Source of the DNA: Ailanthus altissimus
Lineage: Eukaryota; Streptophyta; Magnoliopsida; Sapindales; Simaroubaceae
Length of the DNA stretch: 64,000 bases
NCBI GenBank assembly: GCA_946807835.1
Contig: OX327699.1
Location: 17,534,014 to 17,598,013, forward strand
Direction of reading: 5' to 3'
Below the pieces are notes generated by a model. That model had not been told where the DNA came from. It saw only the letters and a program-made list of their open reading frames with translations, and searched no databases. A program made the position numbers and the translations under genes. Shown here piece by piece: positions 33,931 to 44,115 of the stretch. The stretch's first letter is position 1; each line of letters begins with the position of its first letter.

Positions 33931-35616
33931 GCTTCATTTGACATTAGAGCTGGTCTTGATGTTCAATAATTTAGTTGTTCAGAATGCAGAGAATGCAAGC
34001 GCTGGAGCGGGCAAAGGCACAAAGATTGTCATCAATGCAGACCTGGTGGCTGCAGCCAAACAACAGCTCAGGTTTCTTGCGGACGTCCATAGGAAAAGCT
34101 ACCTCTATGATGATCCTATCTTAGAGCGGGCTATTTACAGGTTAGCACACTAGTGAGTTAGATAGGTAATTGTTTTCCTGCAAATAATATGCTTTTTGAG
34201 CCAGCCAAGCTGTCGAAAGAAGAATGATCATAGTTTAGCTAGTACAGGGAGTTCATATGCTATGATCATTTTAGAAATTAATATCTTAGAACAGCACATA
34301 GAATTTATATTAGTTGAATAATTCATGAGAATCTTACTTTATGAGTTGTATTGGATTCATTTTTGCTGTGCACAACATTGTTGAGCTCTGATTTTCATAT
34401 CTTGCTAATTTTAGGTACAAGAATTGCTGGCTTCCTTTGCTAGCAAAACATACAAATTCTCAAGTTACAGAAGGCCCTAAAATTGTGCCTTTGGTTTGTG
34501 AATGGATTTGGCATTATCACAGGCTGAATCCGGTAACACAGGCGTGCATATTTCCATTTGTGAATATATGTGTTTTTCAATCTTTATTACAGTAGGACTA
34601 CCTAATTGCATCTGCTGTCCTTTCAGACGTGCTACAAGCCTGCCTGTGAGAAATTCTGTGGGAAAGTCCTCGGCACCAGGAATGTTGTATCCTCTGTTTT
34701 CGTTCAAGGTAAATGCAGGAAGCAGACTGTGGATTTTGGAATAGGATGTGTCCTAATTAACCATATGAACTCAATATGAGCACCCACTTCTCAGAGAATG
34801 TAGCATAAAATGCTTTGGGAACTCTAGAAACCCCCAATTGTTATCTACTTTCTGCATTCAAAAGGCAGAGTTTATTCTTTCATCAGGTAATGAAGAAAGT
34901 CATCATGTTTAAAATGTTACTCTTACAAAAAGATGTATATAACTAGTATGTTTTCTACAACTTTTTTTGATAAAAATTAGCCAACTCAAAGTCAATGTTT
35001 TTGTTTCCCTTTTTTTTCTCCATCTAATCAGTTAAAGAAAGAAATATAGGAGTTTGGAGAATGTATCTAGTGCATATCTAATAATCATCCAATCAATTAG
35101 TATCAAGATTGACTAAGCAGACTTAGGTTCCAATATCTGTGACATGTATCTAGACTCTACATGAATGATAATCTCTTTCTCGAAGGAGATCTGGCCAGAT
35201 ACAAGGGATTTCTACATTTGATCAAGAGGAACAAGGAGATGTTGTTCCAACTTATGACATTGACCTAATCTGGCACTCTCACCAATTGCTGCCTGTTTCT
35301 TATTTAAGGATTTATTGAAACTAATAGGCAAAGCTTTGGAGCATGATGACAGAGATTCTGATAGAACCAAGGGCAAGAAGCTGGATGTGAGTTTTTCTAA
35401 AACCACTAAGCAGTGGGAGGAGATATTTGGTTCCAGGAGGGCAGTAGCTATGTAGAGAGGCAATGTTCCATCTCCTCTCACAATAAATTTGAATCAACTT
35501 GATACTGTGAGCAGAAAAGTATTGCAGGATGACGATTGTGAGAATATGATTCAGCTTTCAGAGAAAATGCTTGCGGAGGTAGCCTAACATTTCTATTAGT
35601 CAGTTTATTTCAAATT

Positions 35617-36387
35617 GTTTGAAGCGGAAGCACACAAACAAGTTAAACAATTCGCCCAAGTAATATAATAATGCATAACAAGTTATTAAGAAATAAAAGA
35701 GAGAAATAGTAGAAGAAGAACACACAAAGAATTACGTGGTTCGGCAATTTGCCTACGTCCACGGCGGATCAAGATCACACTCTTCTCTTATTATGAATCA
35801 CAAGGCAACCATAAAGTATGCCTATTACAAGAAAGATCACAAAGAAAACTCTCTCTTACTCTCTAGGGATTTTCTCTCACAAAGAACCACTAAGAATAAT
35901 CACTAAGATTATTGTTGATCACCCAGATCTCTCTAAGATCACAAAGATCTCACTAACTTGATCACAAAGATTGTCAAGATCACAAAGTTAAGTTTACAAG
36001 CCAATTAATAGCCTTTATATAGGCCTTGGGACGTCCTAGGTATTCCCTATACGTGTGGGAGTCGTATTAGGAAGTCCTAGAGCAAGTGGGAGACGAAATT
36101 AGGAAGTTTCCTAATTTCGGGATACTGTTCCCGCGTCCAGCGCTGCAGCGCTGGGATCTCATCGCTCCAGCGCTGGCGCGCTTCTGCTAAGCGCTGCAGC
36201 GCTAGCTTCCTGGCGCTGAGTGTTCTGTTCTGGCGCTGCGGCGCCCACTCCTGGTCGCCGCGACGCTGATCGCATGGTGCGCCTTCTCTTTTTTCGCCTC
36301 CGTCTTTGATCCGTGTGCACCCTACACACTTAACTTGATCCCCAAATCATATTTCAATAATTTTTAATCAATATTCTCACACAAACA
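35617..36387 (-). mobile_element. Probable solo LTR (Copia-like) inside the GRDP pseudogene
   Basis: About 771 bp with TGTTTG...CAAACA ends. On the minus strand it reads like an LTR: a GC-rich U3 with palindromic blocks, then TATATAAAGG (about 36013-36022), then a leader with repeated TTTGTGATC units. The stretch ACGTGGTTCGGCA (about 35734) is of a kind I associate with plant LTRs. The expected 5-bp duplication is not clean (CAAAT on the left, T-run on the right). A 12-base near-match TTTATTTCAAA(T/C) lies at 35605-35616 and 36409-36420, so the right boundary could be slightly further right. It has no coding capacity. Confidence 0.65.
36138..36245. repeat. Repeated GC-rich palindromes (AGCGCTGCAGCGCT and variants)
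   Basis: Perfect or near-perfect palindromes occur at 36138-36153, 36190-36203 and 36232-36245, in a GC-rich island unlike the surrounding AT-rich DNA. They lie in what would be the U3 of the solo LTR and can form hairpins or act as paired protein sites. The role is unknown. Confidence 0.8.
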
Positions 36388-38200
36388 TTTTTTTTTTTAA
36401 GTACACAATTTATTTCAAACATTAAATCCATTCAAAGACACTAATTTGTACTCCAAGTGCTTATATCACCTTATCTATCTGCCAAAGGCATTTGGTTCTA
36501 ACTTCCAAATGTTATAACTTTTTGGCTCCCGTCTCATTCAGGTTATGGTGGAGATATTGCAATCGAAAACTTACCAGCTGGAAATAAAGGAACCCTCTGT
36601 CATATGTAGTAAGAAATAGCTAGATGCCCTTTTCAACACCAGAAGAAAACTAAGCATTTTCTCTGAGACAGGAGAGAAGAACGTAGCTATCATCCAATGT
36701 GAACCAACTGGAGAGCTTGTTTTTGAACTTATTTCGTACTCACCTTCAGTTTTGTCCACAGTAAGGCCTGACAAATCATTGGGGACTATTTCGATATCTC
36801 TACGGGACCTTGTGAACTCAATTTCTGGACTCTCAGTAGAAAAATGGTTTAAACTGATGCCAAATTCTGGAGTTGTGGGCTTGAAACCTATCAATCTGCG
36901 CATTGCCCTCTCTTTCAGTTCTCCTGTTCCAGCACCCTAAGTGCTACACATGGTCCAGAGACTCCCATTCTCAAGCACTAAGGGTTGGGCAAGCTTAGTG
37001 GATGAGGCTGGCAACAAGGTCATGAACATCCAGATAGAGGTAAATAGAACTCAAAGACACAGAGTATATCTAAATAAAAATGATCTAGTGATCTCAGAGT
37101 TGAATTCAACTGCTAATTCAGTTAACACCTTTAAATGATCCATTTCCTATACTGAAATATACTGGATTCTGTCTGTACTTCTCATTTGCATGCTTGCATC
37201 ATGACATTAGTTCTTCATTTTTCTGAATCTTTGCTGTACACTGCAGGGGTTCAATATGTTCTGAGGCAAGGCATTTTGACTTTACCAAGAGGGAAGTGAT
37301 TGGCTTGATCGCATCTGGTGAAACACTTGTGCTGGCAGAGTGTTCTGAAACACTATGGTCCTTAGTGAAGTGTAACTGGTTATTTGAGCTTCAAAAGATA
37401 TTCAGTGAAAATGATGACACATTTGAGCTCACAGGTAGCCGAAAGGTGAGTATACAAACCCCAGGCTAATTTTAGAAGGTTGGATGGCATATAAGAATTG
37501 CGGAAAGAAAATTATCTTTTATCCATATGGACATTTTGCAAGACATTGTCCAATGGTTTGGCATGAAGTGCGGTTGTTCTTTTTCATATTTTATCTACAG
37601 CTGACAAACTTGTATTGTGCTCGTGCTCTTGCTCCAGGTGATTATATTTCCTGGTAGAAAGCTGAAAAATGAAGTAAAATCCTGCAAGAAGAAGAAAGTT
37701 GAAAACAAATTCACGACGGCTGTTGAATTCTCAGTAGAGAATCCTTATGGAAAAGCCGTGGCTTTGCTGGACTTGAAGTCTGGTTCTCTTAAAGTACGTT
37801 TATTGTTGAGTAAAAAGCCACTTAAAATACTTAAGATATTTACTTGGATTTGATAGTTTCCAATACTTGATGAACAAATAAACGAGAAATGGCAACTGCT
37901 GCCCGAAATTTTAGTGGCCTTTATCTTTTGATGATGTTTTGTTGAGGAATGGACTGTCTGAGAAAGGGACCAAAGTGATCCCCAAATGGAATTCCAAATC
38001 TGTCGGAGAGCACAAGAACAATAGCCCTGCTGAAACACTTGAATTCTCCAACCAAACTGATGCAGTGGAAGGATGTAATGGTGATTATGGGCAAAGTGTG
38101 AAGAGTGGTTGTTTTGGTCCTTGTGAAGGTTTGGCAGTTGCAGTGGCTGTAGTGGTAGCTTTGGGCTTCCTACAATTTGGTGGTAGCTATTGGCTCCACT

Positions 38201-39368
38201 AGCATTCATGACTATGAACACCGAAATATGGTCAAGTATATGCAGATTGTGGAGGGTGTGCTAGCTGCAATAACTGTCGAGCCTGAAGCTTGACAAGATT
38301 TAAACTTGTGCTTTTGCAGTTTACAATTACACCACACAAACCCTCTTAACATAAAGTAACGTCCTAAATAAGATATTGCCCCTATAATATGTAGTTACTT
38401 CCTCAAAGTTATTAATAATCGTAATGAAATATTCTATCGCTTTCAGCTCCCTTTTACTGTACAAGTTTCTTTTGCTTACGTTGCAATTATCTTTGGTAAA
38501 GGTCGAAGTCGAACTGACCCAGTACTCGTACTTCATTTGGATCGTGAGATTGACAGAGGTTGGACAAACCACTTGAAAATTTTAGAGAAAAAGTTTCACC
38601 TGCCTCTTAATTTTAAAATAATGGTTGAGAACTTACAAAAGTTTCTATTGAAACCATATCATTAATTCACGCCTTTCTTTAAACTGCACTTGCCCATTTT
38701 TATCATTCTTTCCCATTTCCTCCAAGAATTCCAATAACACATGAAAATGGGCATAAACATCACAGAGAACTCGAGAAAAACAAACAAATTTAAAGAAGTT
38801 CAATTTTTTAAAAAAGAAAAATTCTCCCAAGTAAAAGAAACACCATATAAAGCAAAAGTCTACAAAGGGGTGAGCCACTGACATTTACCATGAACACATA
38901 ATTCAAGCTGAAATTTCCATAACAGATGCCTAAGCTTCCGCACGTCACAATAAACTCGACAGGCATAATTGCAAGAATGCAATGGCAATCCCTCCCTAGG
39001 AAAGCCCTTTCAACGTTTTCAAATATACACTTCTAAAAAATAATAATAATAATAAACAGCAGCATAAGCAATAAGGGACCCAGCAATTCCAATGCCCATC
39101 GACTCTCTCCAAAATTCAGAACAGACTTAAGAGAGTAGGAGAAAACAACAACATAGGAATTGTTTATGCTTTTCGGAGATTAAACTAATCAAATAAACAT
39201 TGGATTTACAGTCTCAACAACAATGGCGCATTTACGCAATAAACAAACAATGTCAAGCCAACATCATTAATAACAAATCAACATTCACGATAACCTATAT
39301 TAATATTTCATTTTTATTTAACAATACAATAATATAAAAAAACAATACAATAATAATAATCACTGAAA
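38201..39368. other. Spacer and 3' UTR region of the PB1-domain gene
   Basis: No coding region recognised. The right part is AT-rich and would hold the 3' UTR of the minus-strand PB1 gene. (AAT)n-like runs lie near 39040 and 39350. Confidence 0.4.
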
Positions 39369-40679
39369 TCAAATGGAACTTGTTTGAGGAGCCTTAGAAT
39401 TTACCACAACCTTACCCTCCTGATTCAACGTTCCACCACCTTGCCTCCCATCCATAGCCACCGCCTGGTATTGTCCTGCCGCCGCCGTCGTGGTATAGTA
39501 CACCTGTCTCCCTGCACCGTCGTATCCTACTTGCACAACCCCAATCCCTTCACTGTAACCACCAACTTTTGCCTGTTGCTGAATCGAAGATGGCGGCGCC
39601 GTTGCCAGCGCCGGTACTACATTGTAAATAGCCTGTTCCGGGACCATCCTTTGCACTCCATAATACGCCTGACTGACAGGTCCCGCCACCGGTCGCAACG
39701 TTGGCGCTGAATACACACCAGTGGCCGCAGCAGACGGTATGATGTAAACAGGCTGCTGCTCCGTTGGATAATTGCCAGCTGTCATCTGCCTTTCCGGTAA
39801 ATACGCAGCCGGAATCTGCATTTGCATTGGCATCGGAATGGCCCCTGGCGGCGGCGCCATTTTCTCTGCAACAAGCTTCTGTCCGGCGTAACTTAACCTA
39901 GGGTTTTGGTTAACTTGCTCGTAAGTACTAATACCGCTAATGTTCAATCTCTCTAATTCTTGCCTTTGAATCTCCGACATCTGATCTCCAATAACGTGAC
40001 GATCTTCCGATCCACAATCCGATCCAGCCGTCACGTCCTTCCCAACAACCTCCGGAATCATCGGCGGCACCGCCGTTTCGGTCAATTTCGGCTTATCAAA
40101 TCCGAACAAGAAGTCCGGATTCGCTGCCGACACGGCCGCAGCCGATGGCGAAGACCCATCCAGAGTCTGGATCTGGACTGAATTCAATGCGTCGACGAAC
40201 CACTGCCGGTCCGTTTTGGGCTCGCTCGTTGAAAAAACTGCCGACTCTTTCGGACTCAACGGGAACAAAAACAATCTCAACCTCGCCGGTTTAGTCGACG
40301 CACGATACAGCCGGTCGTACTCTAGCATCATGTGCTCAAGATCCTCGTCGTTGGTAACGGAGATTAAAGCGTCTAGATCTTCGCCAGGTAACTGATACTT
40401 GAAACAAACATTTTCGTCACCGTAAAGGGCTGAAAGTTTGGCGATGATGGCGGCGAACTTTATGTTTCGATCAACGGCCAGGATTTTGGTGTCGCCGCCA
40501 ACGTAAGCGAGCTTGTTGTCGTGCTGACGTGGCTGGATTTTGCCGCCATAACTGCACATGAACTTGACTTTGTAGTTGGGGAGGGGCTCGTCCCACGACT
40601 GGTTCTCACAGTCGATTTCGCGGGAGCGTGGGGAGGAGTCGCGGGAGTCTGGGTAAGAAGAGTAAGAGTAGTTTTCCAT
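39369..40679 (-). CDS. PB1-domain (octicosapeptide/Phox/Bem1p) protein
   Basis: Intact single-exon gene, 436 residues. A PB1 domain spans about residues 36-138: YKVKFMCSYGGKIQPRQHDN, the basic-cluster Lys, KFAAIIAKLSALYG, and the acidic OPCA-type segment LPGEDLDALISVTNDEDLEH. PB1 domains make head-to-tail protein contacts, and this one has both the basic and acidic faces. The rest is low-complexity, Pro/Ala/Gln/Tyr-rich, with AEKMAPPPGAIPMPMQMQIP near residue 270, and is probably disordered. The start ATG is preceded by a stop-containing leader, and the N-terminus is Ser/Tyr-rich (MENYSYSSYPDSRDSSPRSR), as in related Arabidopsis PB1 proteins. The cellular role is not known. Open frames on the opposite strand are shadows caused by its GC-rich codons. 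Confidence 0.92.
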   Translation of the reverse strand: MENYSYSSYPDSRDSSPRSREIDCENQSWDEPLPNYKVKFMCSYGGKIQPRQHDNKLAYVGGDTKILAVDRNIKFAAIIAKLSALYGDENVCFKYQLPGEDLDALISVTNDEDLEHMMLEYDRLYRASTKPARLRLFLFPLSPKESAVFSTSEPKTDRQWFVDALNSVQIQTLDGSSPSAAAVSAANPDFLFGFDKPKLTETAVPPMIPEVVGKDVTAGSDCGSEDRHVIGDQMSEIQRQELERLNISGISTYEQVNQNPRLSYAGQKLVAEKMAPPPGAIPMPMQMQIPAAYLPERQMTAGNYPTEQQPVYIIPSAAATGVYSAPTLRPVAGPVSQAYYGVQRMVPEQAIYNVVPALATAPPSSIQQQAKVGGYSEGIGVVQVGYDGAGRQVYYTTTAAAGQYQAVAMDGRQGGGTLNQEGKVVVNSKAPQTSSI

Positions 40680-43600
40680 TCTAGAGCCGGAGACTTGGAA
40701 TTTTATTTTTATTTTATTTTCAGCGGTTTTAGGGTTTGCGGGAAATAGAGAAAGAATTAGAAGAACCCATTTTAAGGGAAAAAGAAAAAACTGAGAGTTT
40801 AAGGCGAAGTATGAAAATAAGGGAGGGAGGGAGTTGTGTTGTGTTGTGTTGACTGTCGGGGCCTCCTTGGTGGAGTGATTAAGAAGGGAAATAGTGATGA
40901 GACGTGGAAGGAAGACCCCTTTTTTTTAATAATGGTATTTTGTATTTTTTTTTAATACGTAATGTATTGTATCACCATCACAACATCTAGAAGGAAATTG
41001 ATCGATTATTGATATATGGCTGAACGTGATTGGTATTTGCTTTATTATTTTTCTCTTTTGTAATAAAGTATTTTAAAATATTTATGGTTGTTGTACAAAC
41101 GTTATAAATAAACAATGAAAATTTATTGAACAATATAGAGATTAGAGAGCATTAAGGAATTAATTAAATTACTTTTAACCCATTAATTTTCTATGTTATC
41201 TGAAAGTTACAATGTGTTGGAAGGCAATGCTAATCTAATGATGATGAATTTTGAAATTTTTGTCACAAACGTCATTCGGCATTTCCTTCGATTCATATCC
41301 TATTCAGATCAGACGTGGGCCTCTTACTAATGCCTATTGGTATTGGAGCCGATCTCATATGCCATCCCAACTACCGCACTGCTAGGCTCGGCAACTATCT
41401 TTCACGTAACATTTTTCTATTGTCTGACTACACTCTTTAGTCTTTATGGTTCGAAAAAATAATAATTTATTAATGGTTTTTTTTTTTATACATTTGTTAA
41501 TAGGTTAAATTATATTAACTTTAATCCAATTCATGTGGTCAACAAGTTTACCTTAGAGAAGCTAGCATACAAGAAATCTAATGCAGAGAATCTCTCGTAA
41601 ATTGTAAAGAACGAGGAGTCAAACAGTGAATGTAGGAATTTCCGGCTGTCTCTGAGCTGGTAGGTAACTCATTTATTGGCTGCAGATTCGACTTACTTAA
41701 AATGTGTCAACTTGGTGAATAAGAATAATTTAATTGATCGATCCCTGCAAACCCCATTCCATATTCCCGCCGTTGATGACTCCCCACAACAAAACCAAAT
41801 CCCCTGTGACTGTAAATCCATGTGGCGAAACATGATCTAGAATATTCTCTTCACTCATCATCCCTGCTACTTAAAAGTTAATTTACTTTGATTGTTAAGT
41901 GAACAGCTACAGGCATGCAATTCTAAAAGAGAACGTAAAGAACCTTATTGGCATCATGAATATTGTGATAGCAGTTGATATCTCATAACAAACTGCCTGC
42001 GAGTTGTGACTAATGCACTGCAACATTATTGTTGAATTTTTATCCCATTAATTAAAGAGAGAAAAGTGGGGACCGGACACCACTAAAAACCTACGCAAAG
42101 AGAGCTCAATCATCCATGCCCCGAATCAAATCACTTTTGTAATGGCACCAACAACTGGCACCGTAATAAGCCTAAATAGGATGGCAACAGATTGTGTTTG
42201 ACTCTAAACTTAAGTTCGTGTTTTAAAAATAAAAAATTAAATTGTTTTTAAAATTTATTATAAATTTAGAATTTTATTACTAAAGTCATTTTAATTAATG
42301 GATATATATTCTTTATTAAATTCACAATAAATTATTCATGAATTTTAATCAGTTGTAAATTAATATAATAAAAAATATATAATTAAAACATTAATTTTAA
42401 AAAAAATTATAAAATATAATAATTAAAATTATATCATAAATTTAAATTTAATAAAAGTCTTCTCATTAAAATTAAACTAATTTTTATATTAAAACTAATA
42501 AAAACAATTCATAAATAGTTAAGAAAAAAAACTAGACAACTTAATTAAATAAAAATATTTTTTTTAGCCTTGATTAATATTTAAGAACACGTCTTATAAA
42601 TAAATTTATATTAATATATTATAACTTTAAGATAAACTAATTTGTTAACTAAATAGAGAATTAAAAATGACAAAATTATATTACAATATTTATATAATAA
42701 GTGAGTTAAGAATAATTAATAGATTAAAAAAGAGATAAAAACTATTTTTTTTTTATTTGAAAGCATATAAAAAAAAGAATTGAGCCCCTCAAACTCTCTC
42801 AAAAAAACCCTAGCCCCTTTAGCAATGCTTTCCATCGGAAATGAGGCTAGCCTCCTATCCGACGGCTGCTCTTTTTCCCCTTTTCTTTCTCTTATCTTCT
42901 TGATTTAAGGCTGTCTCACTTTTATTTTATCTTCGTTTTTTTCATTTTCAGTTTGGTGGGTCTTCCAACTCCTCTCCGGCATAACCTTCAATTGTTTTGG
43001 TCAGAAAAATAAATAGCGGCCTCGACCACAAAAATGCCGACATATAAGACATCATCGTGCTTCCATTGACGATCATTCTCTGGCCTCTTCTGTGGTGTGG
43101 TAACTTGAGATGAACTCTTTGGTGTTTGGACCTCATTGGGTTCTCTAGAGTCTTGGCCAACCAGGCTTATGCTTTGTTCCGACGCCCTTTAACTTAGGCA
43201 TGACCAAGTTCCCGTTCTCCTATTAAAGTTGTAATGAGAACCACCGTATTTTTGTTTCTTGCCTCTCTCTCTTTCTCCAATCTGGGTTAGGCTTTGGTCT
43301 TAAAAATTACTAACTCAACAAATCACTGTTGAGCCTTTTAATTTTGTCGCCCCTCCTCTATGGTTCCAAATTCGCAGCTACTGTTTTAGTCACCAAACTC
43401 CATTGCCGATTATCTATCAGGGTCATACATTATAATTATTTGTCTGAATGTTGTGTACCACGATTGACATATATTTTGGATGTATTAGATTGTAATGTAA
43501 AAGGGGTATCTTTATAATTTCTCTTATAATAGCTTTATATAATAATTCTTTTATGTGAGATAATTTCTTTTCTTATGTGAAGTAATTTTTTTTCTTATAA

Positions 43601-44115
43601 GAGTCGATTTTTTTTATTTGTAATAAAGGTAGATATCTCTTATAATATAGATAACGTTTCAATATCTTATTATATCTTTGTTATTAAAAAAATAAGTTCA
43701 AATCACAAAATCTTATCTTATTTTCATAAAACGTTCTAATAAATATTTGATGTATATCAACAGATTTATTTTTATAAAATTATAAATTTTTTTATAATAT
43801 TACATTTAAAATTTAAAAAAAAAAGTAATATCATTTGACTTTCCTAGTCTTTTAAAAGAAAAAATATATGTTAGATATCTCCGTAATATTTCGCCAAAAT
43901 TGTATCTGCTTTAAAAGTTTAAACTCAACGTTTTAATTTTGCATACCAAATTCGTCCTACCCCCGCTTCAAAACTTACAAAATCCTTCCCATGCCGATCC
44001 GCGGATCATTTTACCATCCCAAGCCCAAACGGCGGACCTCAGATCAGCTTCATTCAACTTCCGTAAATCTGTTGAATACTTATCCGAGTGAGAGAGCTGA
44101 ATCGAGTCAACAACA
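40680..44115. other. Long AT-rich intergenic region between divergent genes
   Basis: Holds the PB1-gene promoter (left) and the flank of the ODR4 pseudogene (right). About 42780-43500 is less AT-rich than its neighbours, with a short minus-strand open frame (42948-43160). I recognise no family in it; it may be a fragment of an old mobile element. No other gene seen. Confidence 0.4.

Larger units (their letters stand above)
33960..38200 (+). pseudogene. Glycine-rich-domain protein (GRDP / DUF1399) pseudogene
   Basis: The pieces follow the order of plant GRDP1/2 proteins. 34040-34140: DLVAAAKQQLRFLADVHRKS and LERAIYR. 34415-34532: CWLPLLAKH and CEWIWHYHRLNP. 34627 onward: CYKPACEKFCGKVLG, NVVSSV. 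35210-35580: VVPTYDIDLIWHSHQL, KLDVSFSKTTKQWEEIFGSR. 36640-37000: GEKNVAIIQCEPTGELVFEL, GLSVEKWFKLMPNSG. 37245-37446: REVIGLIASGETLVLAE, FELTGSRK. 37637-37793: VIIFPGRKL, TAVEFSVENPYGKAVALLDL. The tail at about 38070-38190 recalls the Gly/Cys-rich end. Lesions: a frameshift near 34725-34735 followed by TAA at 34758-34760; TAG at 35453-35455 where the family has Tyr; TAA at 36938-36940; and loss of the glycine-rich frame. A probable solo LTR interrupts it. No plausible start or complete transcript model. Confidence 0.85.

Noticed and set aside
34502..34744. 80-codon plus-strand frame
   Set aside because: A read-through of intron and exon of the GRDP pseudogene in the wrong frame; the true family frame is different.
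39384..40748. Several plus-strand frames rich in Arg/His
   Set aside because: Antisense shadows of the PB1-domain coding exon, caused by its GC-rich codon use.
42948..43160. Minus-strand 70-codon frame in a less AT-rich patch
   Set aside because: No recognisable family and no splice or start context; left as unassigned, perhaps an old element fragment.
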